Shown one piece after another: positions 37,373 to 44,927 of a stretch of 64,000 nt of DNA. Source of the stretch: Coriobacteriaceae bacterium AM113-163. GTDB taxonomy: Bacteria; Actinomycetota; Coriobacteriia; Coriobacteriales; Coriobacteriaceae. The stretch spans positions 62,001 to 126,000 of the forward strand of contig JAQDWB010000004.1 in NCBI GenBank assembly GCA_027673765.1, read 5' to 3'. The notes under the pieces were generated by a model. It had not been told where the DNA came from. It worked only from the letters and a program-made list of their open reading frames with translations, and did no database searches. Numbering within the stretch: position 1 is the stretch's first letter; each line of letters starts with the position of its first letter. A program made the position numbers and the translations under genes.

Positions 37373-38892
37373 TGGTCCCTCCTTCCCTGGTACATCGCCG
37401 CCTCGAGCACGTGGTCCTGCGTCACCCGCTCGCTCTCGGCGACGTCGGCGATGGTACGCGCGATACGCACCAGGCGTACGATGCCGCGGCCCGTGAGATG
37501 CGTGCGCTTCGACAGGCCGAGCACACACTTCTCCGCCGCATCATCGAGCTCAAAGGTCGAAACGACGCCGTCAATGGACCGCGTCTCGTCATCCTCGGCC
37601 TCGGCGTCCGCATCGTCCATACGGGACTCGCGCCAGGCGCGAAAGGCGCGACCGCGCACAACGTAGTCACGCAACTCGGCCGACGACATACCCTCAGCAC
37701 CCTCGATAATCACTTGGGGGTCGGGACGGATCACATCGATCATCATGTCGATACGGTCGGCCAAAGGACCGCGCAGCTTTGCCCGATAGCGCTCCACCAT
37801 CGATGCCGAGCAGCGGCATGGCACCTCGCGATCGCCCAAAAAGCCGCAGGGGCAGGGATTGCTCGCGGCCAGCAGCTGAAAGCGCGACGGGAAGGTAAAG
37901 GCCCCGTCGACGCGTACGATCCTCACATAGCCGCGTTCGATGGGCTGACGCAGCGTCTGCAGCACACCCGTGGGAAACTCGGCAAGCTCGTCCAAAAAGA
38001 GCACGCCGCCATGAGCCAGGCTGATCTCACCCGGATGCACCGGGCGCCCGCCGCCGATAAGGCCTGCGGTCGAAATACTGTGGTGGGGACTGCGGAAGGG
38101 CCGGTGCCCCGCCAATAAGCCATCGATGTTCTCGCCCAAGACCGAATGGATGCACAGCGCCTCCTGCTGATCCTCAACGGAAAGCTCGGGCAGGATGCCG
38201 GTCATACGGCGCGCAAGCATCGTCTTGCCCGATCCCGGGGACCCAATCATGAGCAAGCCGAGTTCTCCTGCCGCCGCAAGCGCCATGCCGCGTTTAGCGA
38301 CTTCCTGCCCCAGTACGTCGGCATAGTCGAGCTCAGGCTCAAAGGTCGCCTCGACGCCATCAGAATCCAAGTAATGCCGCGCAGCATCGCCCATACCATG
38401 AGCAAGCTGAGACAAATGATCGATGAATCCGCAATCCACGCCCGCAAGCGGCACATGCTGATCGGACCTGCCGGCGATAAAGGACAGCCCCATATCACGC
38501 GCCAATAGCTGAAACGCCACCTCGCCCTTGACAGGAAGCACCGTACCGTCCAAGCCAAGCTCACCTGCGATAAGACAACGATCGAGGTTGTCGCGGGGAA
38601 TCTGACCATCGGCCGCTAGAACCGCGATGGCGATGGGCAGATCAAAGCCGCTACCGGTCTTGCGAATATCGCCGGGCGCCAGATTGACCGTAATGCCCGA
38701 GCGTGGGATCTCGAACCCGGCGGAGCGCATCGCGCAGCGAATACGACCGCGTGACTCCATCACCTCCATACTTGGGATGCCGAGCATCTGGATGCCCGGA
38801 ACGCCACCGGCAAGCGAGACCTCGACCGTGACGTGAATCGCCTCGACGCCGCGGATGCAGGCCGCGTGAACGGCAAACGTCTCGAACGCCAT
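37369..38892 (-). CDS. comM: ComM/YifB Mg-chelatase-like AAA+ helicase
   Basis: A branch-migration helicase that extends donor DNA integration in transformation in other species. 507 residues: N-terminal Lon-like fold (ETFAVHAACIRGVEAIHV), Walker A IGSPGSGKTMLARR, Walker B GGVLFLDELAEF, sensor-type SNPCPCGFLGDREVPCRCS, and a Mg-chelatase C-terminal domain. Start MAFETFAV at 38892 shares one base with the yraN stop (TGATG). Confidence 0.94.
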   Translation of the reverse strand: MAFETFAVHAACIRGVEAIHVTVEVSLAGGVPGIQMLGIPSMEVMESRGRIRCAMRSAGFEIPRSGITVNLAPGDIRKTGSGFDLPIAIAVLAADGQIPRDNLDRCLIAGELGLDGTVLPVKGEVAFQLLARDMGLSFIAGRSDQHVPLAGVDCGFIDHLSQLAHGMGDAARHYLDSDGVEATFEPELDYADVLGQEVAKRGMALAAAGELGLLMIGSPGSGKTMLARRMTGILPELSVEDQQEALCIHSVLGENIDGLLAGHRPFRSPHHSISTAGLIGGGRPVHPGEISLAHGGVLFLDELAEFPTGVLQTLRQPIERGYVRIVRVDGAFTFPSRFQLLAASNPCPCGFLGDREVPCRCSASMVERYRAKLRGPLADRIDMMIDVIRPDPQVIIEGAEGMSSAELRDYVVRGRAFRAWRESRMDDADAEAEDDETRSIDGVVSTFELDDAAEKCVLGLSKRTHLTGRGIVRLVRIARTIADVAESERVTQDHVLEAAMYQGRRDQ

Positions 38893-39377
38893 CACGACAC
38901 CTGCCAATCGAACGCGTTGTACTGATGCTCGATCTCGGCGATATACCCGCCGCGAATGGTGACACCCACGGCATCGAAGCGAATCGCCTTGAGTGGATAA
39001 TGCTCCATGAGGTAGCAACTTGCGATGCGGCGGTAGCGGCGTTGCTTTTGGGCGTCCACGGCCTCCTCGGGAAAGACCCGCGTGTTGCAATCCAGTGCAA
39101 CGCGTCTGGTCTTGACCTCGGCCATCACCACGACATCGTCGAGCTCATCAAGCAGCACCAGATCGGCCTCGCCCTCGGTGCAACGATAACCCTGCTCCAG
39201 CAAGGTGTAGCCGCGCTCGTTAAAGTAGTCGATGGTGATCAGCTCGCCCATCATGCCCAGCTCGCGGGGACTGAGCCCCTTGATAAACTCGGGCGTCATC
39301 GCCCCGCAGTCGAGCTCGCCGTTTTCCCAACGCTCCTTGAGCTGCTGCGTCTTGCTCTTTTTGCTTGCGGCACTCAT
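38892..39377 (-). CDS. yraN: YraN/UPF0102 nuclease-fold protein
   Basis: A 161-residue member of the UPF0102 family with a restriction-endonuclease-like core: GELITIDYFNERGYTLLEQGYRC in part, then EGEADLVLLDELDDVVVMAEVKTR (the D...EVK catalytic triad, in part) and RRYRRIASCYL. A basic ~35-residue N-terminal tail (SAASKKSKTQQLKERW) is longer than usual. Start at 39377 has AAAGGAGA. It leads the comM-dprA operon, supporting a role in DNA processing during transformation. Confidence 0.85.
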   Translation of the reverse strand: MSAASKKSKTQQLKERWENGELDCGAMTPEFIKGLSPRELGMMGELITIDYFNERGYTLLEQGYRCTEGEADLVLLDELDDVVVMAEVKTRRVALDCNTRVFPEEAVDAQKQRRYRRIASCYLMEHYPLKAIRFDAVGVTIRGGYIAEIEHQYNAFDWQVS

Positions 39378-39448
39378 GGGGTCTCCTTTCCCGCACACTG
39401 CATTGCCCCGATGATGAGGGCACCTTTCATGCGGGTAAGTACCGGAAG

Positions 39449-39468
39449 CAAACCAAAAGCTGACCAAA
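39449..39468 (-). promoter_or_regulatory. Putative competence box, copy 2 (upstream of yraN-comM-dprA)
   Basis: Identical over 20 bp to 10075-10094 and in the same orientation to its genes. It lies 71 bp from the yraN start and 8 bp past the rnhB terminator T run. Confidence 0.7.
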
Positions 39469-39475
39469 TGCCGTC

Positions 39476-39518
39476 AAAAATCGGGCCGTACGCAGCAATG
39501 GTGTTGCATACGGCCCGC
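39476..39518 (-). terminator. Intrinsic terminator of rnhB
   Basis: A 9-bp CGGGCCGTA / TACGGCCCG stem (39482-39490 with 39509-39517), with further GCAA/TTGC pairing inside, followed by ATTTTTG on the minus strand. Confidence 0.85.
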
Positions 39519-39566
39519 TACCAGCAGGTTTATAAAACCCCAAAGGTCCCTGTCTCCACAATTGAC

Positions 39567-40355
39567 CTAGAAAAGGCGCTCAGTCTGCAGAAAGTTTCCG
39601 CAAAAGCTCACGCGGTGCAGAGGACAAAGTCCATGTTTGCGAATGGCCTCGATATGCTCGGGGCTCGCATAGCCCTTCGACTCGGCCAGATGGTACTCGG
39701 GATACTCGGCGTCGTACTCGACCATCATCTCGTCACGCGTCACCTTAGCCATGATGGACGCCGCGGCGATACAGGCGATTTTGGCATCGCCCTTCACCAC
39801 ATCGCGCTCGTTGGGAACGGCACCCAAAGGATTACCGTCCATGAGGACGCAGTCGGGTTCAAGCCCCGTATCGGCCACAGCACCCGCGACGGCAGCGCGG
39901 ATGGCGCGGGCCATGCCCATATCATCGATATCCTTCGGCGCGATATGGCAAAAACCGATCGCCGTCGCCACCTCGGCAATCTTCACTGAGAGCAGCTCGC
40001 GGCGCGCCGGCGTGAGCTTTTTGGAATCGTTGATGCCCCAGATGCGCGGCTCCATCGGAAGACACACGGCACACACGGTCAAGGGACCCGCTACCGAGCC
40101 ACGACCCACCTCGTCGACGCCCACGACCACGCCATCGCCACCAAGCTCATGCATAAGCTCGTACATGTCATTGACGCGCTCGCGCTCGGCAACCTCTTTG
40201 GAATGGCGTTTGAGGGCGCGTTCACAAGCCTTGATCACCTGCTGGCGCGGATCCTCGCGATAATGCTCCACGAGGGCGGGGATCTCCTCAAACGTGGCAC
40301 TCGCCAGCTCGCCGGCAACCTGCGATGCCGAAACCGAGCTCGTCATATTGGCCAT
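39567..40355 (-). CDS. rnhB: Ribonuclease HII
   Basis: Removes ribonucleotides from DNA. 262 residues, with an ~80-residue N-terminal extension before the catalytic domain. Acidic residues lie in VVGVDEVGRGSVAGPL and CVLMDGNPLGAVP; a further conserved helix is AASIMAKVTRDEMM. Start MANMTSS at 40355 is set by AGGAGG 7 nt upstream. Single gene between rplS and the competence operon. Confidence 0.93.
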   Translation of the reverse strand: MANMTSSVSASQVAGELASATFEEIPALVEHYREDPRQQVIKACERALKRHSKEVAERERVNDMYELMHELGGDGVVVGVDEVGRGSVAGPLTVCAVCLPMEPRIWGINDSKKLTPARRELLSVKIAEVATAIGFCHIAPKDIDDMGMARAIRAAVAGAVADTGLEPDCVLMDGNPLGAVPNERDVVKGDAKIACIAAASIMAKVTRDEMMVEYDAEYPEYHLAESKGYASPEHIEAIRKHGLCPLHRVSFCGNFLQTERLF

Positions 40356-40384
40356 ACCAGGCCCTCCTTGCATGCAAATCAGAT

Positions 40385-40414
40385 AAAAAGAAGGGCCACC
40401 CGAAGGTGACCCTT
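40385..40414 (-). terminator. Intrinsic terminator of rplS with a UUCG tetraloop
   Basis: On the minus strand a 10-bp AAGGGTCACC / GGTGGCCCTT stem closes a C(UUCG)G tetraloop, followed by CTTTTTA. The single G-U pair fits only the minus-strand transcript. Confidence 0.9.
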
Positions 40415-40448
40415 ACGTCCAAACGAGTGGACAGACGCTGCGATCTTC

Positions 40449-40790
40449 TTAGCGCTTCTCGGGGATACGAGCAGCCTTGCCCACCTTGTCGCGGAGGTAG
40501 TACAGCTTGGCGCGACGGACGCGACCATGACGAACGACCTCGAGCTTGGCGATCTTGGGGCTGTGAAGCGGGAAGGTACGCTCAACACCGACACCGAAGG
40601 ACATCTTGCGGACGGTGAAGGTCTCGCGGGCACCGGCGCCGGCCATGCGGATGACGTCGCCCTGGAAGACCTGGATGCGCTCGCGGTCGCCTTCCTTAAT
40701 GCGGTAGTGAACCTTGACGTTGTCGGCGACGCGAACCTGAGGAATGTCCTCGCGGATCTGCTGACGCTCGATTGCGCGGATGTAATCCAT
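40449..40790 (-). CDS. rplS: 50S ribosomal protein L19
   Basis: 113 residues starting [17 protein letters not shown], with [18 protein letters not shown] and [11 protein letters not shown] typical of L19 at the subunit interface. ATG at 40790 is preferred over TTG at 40796 because AAGGA lies 7 nt before it. Not beside trmD here, unlike many bacteria; it stands alone behind its own promoter. Confidence 0.96.
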   Translation of the reverse strand: MDYIRAIERQQIREDIPQVRVADNVKVHYRIKEGDRERIQVFQGDVIRMAGAGARETFTVRKMSFGVGVERTFPLHSPKIAKLEVVRHGRVRRAKLYYLRDKVGKAARIPEKR

Positions 40791-40814
40791 GTGCAATTCC
40801 TTACTCTTCTAGAG

Positions 40815-40838
40815 GTGCCGTACCACCTTGGCCGGCAC
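40815..40838 (-). promoter_or_regulatory. Hairpin in the rplS leader
   Basis: GTGCCG/CGGCAC, 6 bp with a 12-nt loop, about 25 nt before the rplS start codon. A candidate L19 feedback element. Confidence 0.35.
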
Positions 40839-40859
40839 GTAGTTGAACAAACGTATTCG

Positions 40860-40865
40860 AGTATA
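40860..40865 (-). promoter_or_regulatory. Probable rplS -10
   Basis: TATACT on the minus strand, preceded by TG, giving a leader of about 63 nt. Confidence 0.45.
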
Positions 40866-40933
40866 CACGCGCGGGTTTCTGCTGCAAGAACAATTTTTTA
40901 CGCAGACAAAAAGACAAAACCCGCACATGATAA

Positions 40934-40961
40934 CCGCCCGCCTCACGAATGAGGCGGGCGG
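40934..40961 (-). terminator. Terminator-like hairpin after ppdK
   Basis: A 12-bp perfect CCGCCCGCCTCA / TGAGGCGGGCGG stem with a 4-nt loop (TTCG on the minus strand). No immediate T run, so termination may be partial. Confidence 0.55.
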
Positions 40962-40999
40962 CATGAAGGGGGCTACGCTAGGCGTCTAAACGCTAAACG

Positions 41000-43750
41000 C
41001 TAGGCGGAACGCTTGGCCTCGAGTTTGGCCTGAGCGGCGGCCAGGCGCGCCAGGGGCACGCGGTAAGGCGAGCAGGACACATAGTCCACGTCGGCCACGT
41101 TGAACAGGCCCTTGATGGACTTGGGGTCGCCGCCGTGCTCACCGCACACGCCAAAGTGCATGCCGGGGTTGGTGGCGCGACCCTTCGCCACGGCCATGCG
41201 CACGAGCTCCAGTACCGCCGAGTCGATGGTCTCGAAGGGGTTATCTTTCAAGATCTTCTTGTGCATGTACAGCGGGATGAACTTAGCCTCGGCGTCGTCA
41301 CGCGAGAAACCGAACGTCGTCTGCGTGAGGTCGTTGGTGCCAAAGCAGAAGAAGTCGGCGTGCTGTGCGATCTCGTCGGCGACCATGCAGGCGCGCGGCA
41401 GCTCGAGCATCGTGCCCACGGGAATGTTGAGCTCGACACCTTCCTCGGCGGAAACCTCGGCAATCACGCGCTCGATGACCTCGCGAGTCTGAACGTGCTC
41501 GGCCGTAATGGAAACGAGCGGGACCATAATCTCGGGACGCGGGTCGACGCCTTCCTTGATAAGGCGAGCGGCAGCCGTTGCCACGGCACGGACCTGCATG
41601 AGCGGCAGGTCACCGAAGACGACGGACAGGCGCACGCCGCGCAGGCCGAGCATCGGGTTGGACTCGACCATGCCGTCGATACGACGCAGGCGGGCACGCA
41701 GGGCGGCGAGCTCTTCCTCGCTGGCGCCGGCGGCCTCCTTCTTGGTGATGGCGACCTCAAGCTCACGCGGATCATCCAGGAACTCATGAAGCGGCGGATC
41801 GAGCAGGCGAACGACCACATCGCGACCGGACATGGTCTTGAACATCGCCAAGAAATCCTCAGTCTGGACCTTGAGCAGATCGGCCAGGGCATGCTGCTTC
41901 ACAGCCTCGTCGTCGGACAGGATGAAGCTCTGGATAATGTTCTTGCGATCGCCTAGGAACATATGCTCGGTGCGGCACAGGCCGATGGCCTCGGCACCAA
42001 ACTCGAGCGCGAGCTCGGCATCCTCGGGGTTGTCGGCGTTGACGCGCACGTGATTGGGGTGACCGTCGGTCTCGTCCAGGCGGATCTCGTCGGCCCAGGA
42101 CAGGATGGTGTCCAGATCGCCGGTGAGCTCGGCCGAAACCAGATCGACGGCGCCGTCGACGACGATACCCTGAGTGCCGTCGATGGAGATGATGTCGCCC
42201 TCATGCAGCACGCGGTCGCTGCCCTCGATGCGCACGACCTTCTCGGCCGCGTCGATATGGAAACGCTCGACACCGCAGACGCAGGGGGTACCCATACCAC
42301 GGGCGATAACGGCGGCGTGGCTCGTCTTGCCGCCATGGCTCGTCAAGATACCCTCGGCGGCGACCATACCCTTCAGGTCGTCGGGGTTGGTCTCCCAGCG
42401 GACCAGAATGACCTTGTGGCCCTCGGCAGAACGCGCGACGGCGTCATCACTCGAGAACACGACCTCGCCCACGGCGGCACCGGGGCTGGCGTTAAGGCCA
42501 CATGCGAGCGCCTCGTACTTCTTGGAGGAGTCGAACTGCGGGTGCAGGAGCTGGTCGAGCTGCGCGGGGTCAATGCGGCTCACGGCCTCCTCACGGGTGA
42601 TCAGACCCTCCTCGACCATTTCGATGGCGATGCGCAGGGCGGCGGTGGCGGTACGCTTGCCCACGCGGGTCTGGAGCATCCAGAGCTTACCCTGCTCGAT
42701 GGTGAACTCGATGTCGCACATGTCGCGGTAGTGGTCCTCAAGCGTCAGGAAGACACGCTCAAGCTCCTCACCTGCGGACTCGAGGCCCGGGGTGGTCTTG
42801 AGATCGGCGATGGGCTCGGTGTTGCGGATGCCGGCGACGACGTCCTCGCCTTGGGCGTTGACCAGAAAGTCACCGTAGAACTCCTTGGTTCCGTCGGCCG
42901 GGTTGCGCGTAAAGGCGACGCCGGTCGCCGAGGTCTCGCCCTTATTGCCAAAGGCCATAGCCTGGACGTTGACGGCGGTTCCAAGGTCATCGGAAATGCC
43001 ATGCTGCTTGCGGTAGATGCAGGCGCGCTCGTTCATCCAGCTGCCAAAGACGGCCTGGATGGCAAGGCGCAGCTGAAGCTCCGGATCGTGCGGGAAGATG
43101 GGCTTGCCGTCCGTGACCTCGAGCTCGGGGTACAGGGCGGCCTCGACGTTGTCGGAGAAAATGCCCTTGAACGTCTCGACGAGCTCCTGCAGGTCCTCGG
43201 CCGAAAGATCGGAATCGACGCGAACGCCGGCGACCAGGCGTGCCTGGGTCAGGGCGTTCTCGAACAGGTCGGCATCGACACCCATGACGACATTGGAGAA
43301 CATCTGGATAAAGCGGCGGTAGCTATCCCAGGCAAAGCGCGGGTTCTGCGTCTGGGCGATAAGGCCCTGGACGGAGTCGTCGTTGAGGCCCAGGTTGAGG
43401 ACCGTGTCCATCATGCCGGGCATGGAGAACGGAGCGCCCGAGCGCACCGAGACGAGCAGCGGGTCGCGGGCGTCGCCGAGCTTCTTGCCGCAGCGGGCCT
43501 CGAGATCGGCCTCGGCGGCAACGATCTCGTCGAGCGCGCCTTCGGGCCAGACGTTGCCGGCACCAGAGTACTCGACGCAGGTCTGGCAGGTAATGGTAAA
43601 GCCACCGGGAACCGGCAGGCCGATACGGCTCATCTCGGCAAGGTTAGCGCCTTTGCCGCCAAGCACGAAGTTCATCGACTTGTCGCCCTCGGTGACACAA
43701 GTGCCCTGGGCATCGGTTCCAAAACGGTAAACCCTCTTGCAATCGCTCAC
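41000..43750 (-). CDS. ppdK: Pyruvate, phosphate dikinase
   Basis: Interconverts pyruvate + ATP + Pi with PEP + AMP + PPi. 916 residues: ATP-grasp N-terminal half (GGKGANLAEMSRIGLPVPGG split; SVRSGAPFSMPGMMDT), phospho-His domain LTSHGGKTSHAAVIARGMG with the regulatory Thr two before His, and PEP/pyruvate barrel with FGTNDLTQTTFGFSRDD and catalytic Cys in HFGVCGEHGGDP. GTG start at 43750 after AAGGGG. Its regulator gene is the next gene upstream. Confidence 0.96.
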   Translation of the reverse strand: MSDCKRVYRFGTDAQGTCVTEGDKSMNFVLGGKGANLAEMSRIGLPVPGGFTITCQTCVEYSGAGNVWPEGALDEIVAAEADLEARCGKKLGDARDPLLVSVRSGAPFSMPGMMDTVLNLGLNDDSVQGLIAQTQNPRFAWDSYRRFIQMFSNVVMGVDADLFENALTQARLVAGVRVDSDLSAEDLQELVETFKGIFSDNVEAALYPELEVTDGKPIFPHDPELQLRLAIQAVFGSWMNERACIYRKQHGISDDLGTAVNVQAMAFGNKGETSATGVAFTRNPADGTKEFYGDFLVNAQGEDVVAGIRNTEPIADLKTTPGLESAGEELERVFLTLEDHYRDMCDIEFTIEQGKLWMLQTRVGKRTATAALRIAIEMVEEGLITREEAVSRIDPAQLDQLLHPQFDSSKKYEALACGLNASPGAAVGEVVFSSDDAVARSAEGHKVILVRWETNPDDLKGMVAAEGILTSHGGKTSHAAVIARGMGTPCVCGVERFHIDAAEKVVRIEGSDRVLHEGDIISIDGTQGIVVDGAVDLVSAELTGDLDTILSWADEIRLDETDGHPNHVRVNADNPEDAELALEFGAEAIGLCRTEHMFLGDRKNIIQSFILSDDEAVKQHALADLLKVQTEDFLAMFKTMSGRDVVVRLLDPPLHEFLDDPRELEVAITKKEAAGASEEELAALRARLRRIDGMVESNPMLGLRGVRLSVVFGDLPLMQVRAVATAAARLIKEGVDPRPEIMVPLVSITAEHVQTREVIERVIAEVSAEEGVELNIPVGTMLELPRACMVADEIAQHADFFCFGTNDLTQTTFGFSRDDAEAKFIPLYMHKKILKDNPFETIDSAVLELVRMAVAKGRATNPGMHFGVCGEHGGDPKSIKGLFNVADVDYVSCSPYRVPLARLAAAQAKLEAKRSA

Positions 43751-43872
43751 GATACATCCCCTTCCATGCGCTCTCGCGCACGACCGTGGTAACGAATCGA
43801 CCCGCCGGATGCGGGCCGTGAGGGAACTATACGGCGGGATTTGAACGGGCTTGAGCAGAGGATACGCGGTTT

Positions 43873-43976
43873 GGTAAACGTGCTAAAACCGGCGGTAAAC
43901 GGTAGGTAAAGGTGGTTACCTTATGAAGATACCACTATAGTGTAATTGCAGTTCATAAGCGGTAGAAACTGGTAAA
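43873..43976. promoter_or_regulatory. ppdK promoter region with phased GGTAAA repeats
   Basis: GGTAAA occurs at 43873, 43894, 43905 and 43971, i.e. 21, 11 and 66 bp apart, close to whole helical turns; the first two are GGTAAACG. A TATAGT -10 for ppdK (43934-43939, minus strand, inside the palindrome CACTATAGTG) lies between the third and fourth copies. A candidate multi-site operator. Confidence 0.45.
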
Positions 43977-44017
43977 TCGCTTTATCAATATCAGGTATTT
44001 TTAGCTAATCCAATAAG

Positions 44018-44893
44018 CTAGCTTTGTTGGGCGCGGCGGGCGGCACGGCGGGCCCTTGCCTCTTGAATCTCTTCGAGGTGAGCGAGGATTTCGGAGGCAC
44101 TCTCCTCGATCGCCTTGCCGTCGGTGCGCACCACAAAGCAGCCCAGGCGCTTCATGAGGGCACGAGCCTCCTCAAGCTCACTGCGTACGCTCTCGGGCTC
44201 GGCATAGGAGCCGGCAACAGCACGGGCATAGTCGTCGCCCAAGCGGCTATCGCGAATTTCGGAAATCACATCGACGGTCGAAATCAGGCCGAACAGGCGC
44301 ATCGGGTCAACCTCGTAAATCGACTTGGGCGGCTCCATGCCATGCGCCAGTGGCACATTGGCGACCTTGTAACCCTGATAGGCTAAATACATCGACAGCG
44401 GCGTCTTGGATGTACGCGACACACCCAACAGCACGATATCGGCACCCGACAGATCGTCACAACCACGACCGTCATCGTGCTCAACGAAATACTCCATGGC
44501 CTCGATACGATGGAAATACCGATCGTCGGTCTTGTGAATCACGCCCGCCACACCCTTGGGCGGCACGCCGACGAGCGAAGACAGCACGGCGAGCGTCGGA
44601 CCGATCAGGTCGACCGAGCGAATGTGCAGCATGCCCAAGTAGTCGAGCACGCGAGCACGAAGGGCCGGGTCGACGATGGTATGGAACACGGCGATATCGC
44701 GATGGTCGGCATCGACGCGCGGCCCCACAAATGACTTGACCTGCTCCACGGAGGTCACCTTAGGCAGGCGCAAAACGCGAAAAGCCCCTACATCAAATTG
44801 CCCGGACGCCGCAAGCACCACCTCACAAGCGGTATCGCCGAGCGAGTCGGAGATAACGATAACGGTGGGACGAGCGGTGACCGGGCAATCCAT
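44018..44893 (-). CDS. ppsR: PPDK regulatory protein (bifunctional kinase/phosphorylase)
   Basis: Inactivates PPDK by ADP-dependent Thr phosphorylation and reactivates it by Pi-dependent removal. 291 residues of the DUF299 family; N-terminal VIVISDSLGDTACEVV, GPTLAVLSSLVGVPPKGVAG in part, and the nucleotide loop LLGVSRTSKTPLSMYLA. Lies 267 bp upstream of ppdK on the same strand, so the pair is expected to work together. The intergenic promoter implies ppdK can also be expressed alone. Confidence 0.94.
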   Translation of the reverse strand: MDCPVTARPTVIVISDSLGDTACEVVLAASGQFDVGAFRVLRLPKVTSVEQVKSFVGPRVDADHRDIAVFHTIVDPALRARVLDYLGMLHIRSVDLIGPTLAVLSSLVGVPPKGVAGVIHKTDDRYFHRIEAMEYFVEHDDGRGCDDLSGADIVLLGVSRTSKTPLSMYLAYQGYKVANVPLAHGMEPPKSIYEVDPMRLFGLISTVDVISEIRDSRLGDDYARAVAGSYAEPESVRSELEEARALMKRLGCFVVRTDGKAIEESASEILAHLEEIQEARARRAARRAQQS

Positions 44894-44927
44894 GCGGGGC
44901 TCCTTTTGCGCTTATGCGCAGGCTGGC

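Noticed and set aside
41963..43792. 609-codon plus-strand frame opposite ppdK, and a similar 598-codon frame opposite proS (24064-25860)
   Set aside because: Both are shadows of well-supported enzymes on the other strand and lack any recognisable domain or RBS.
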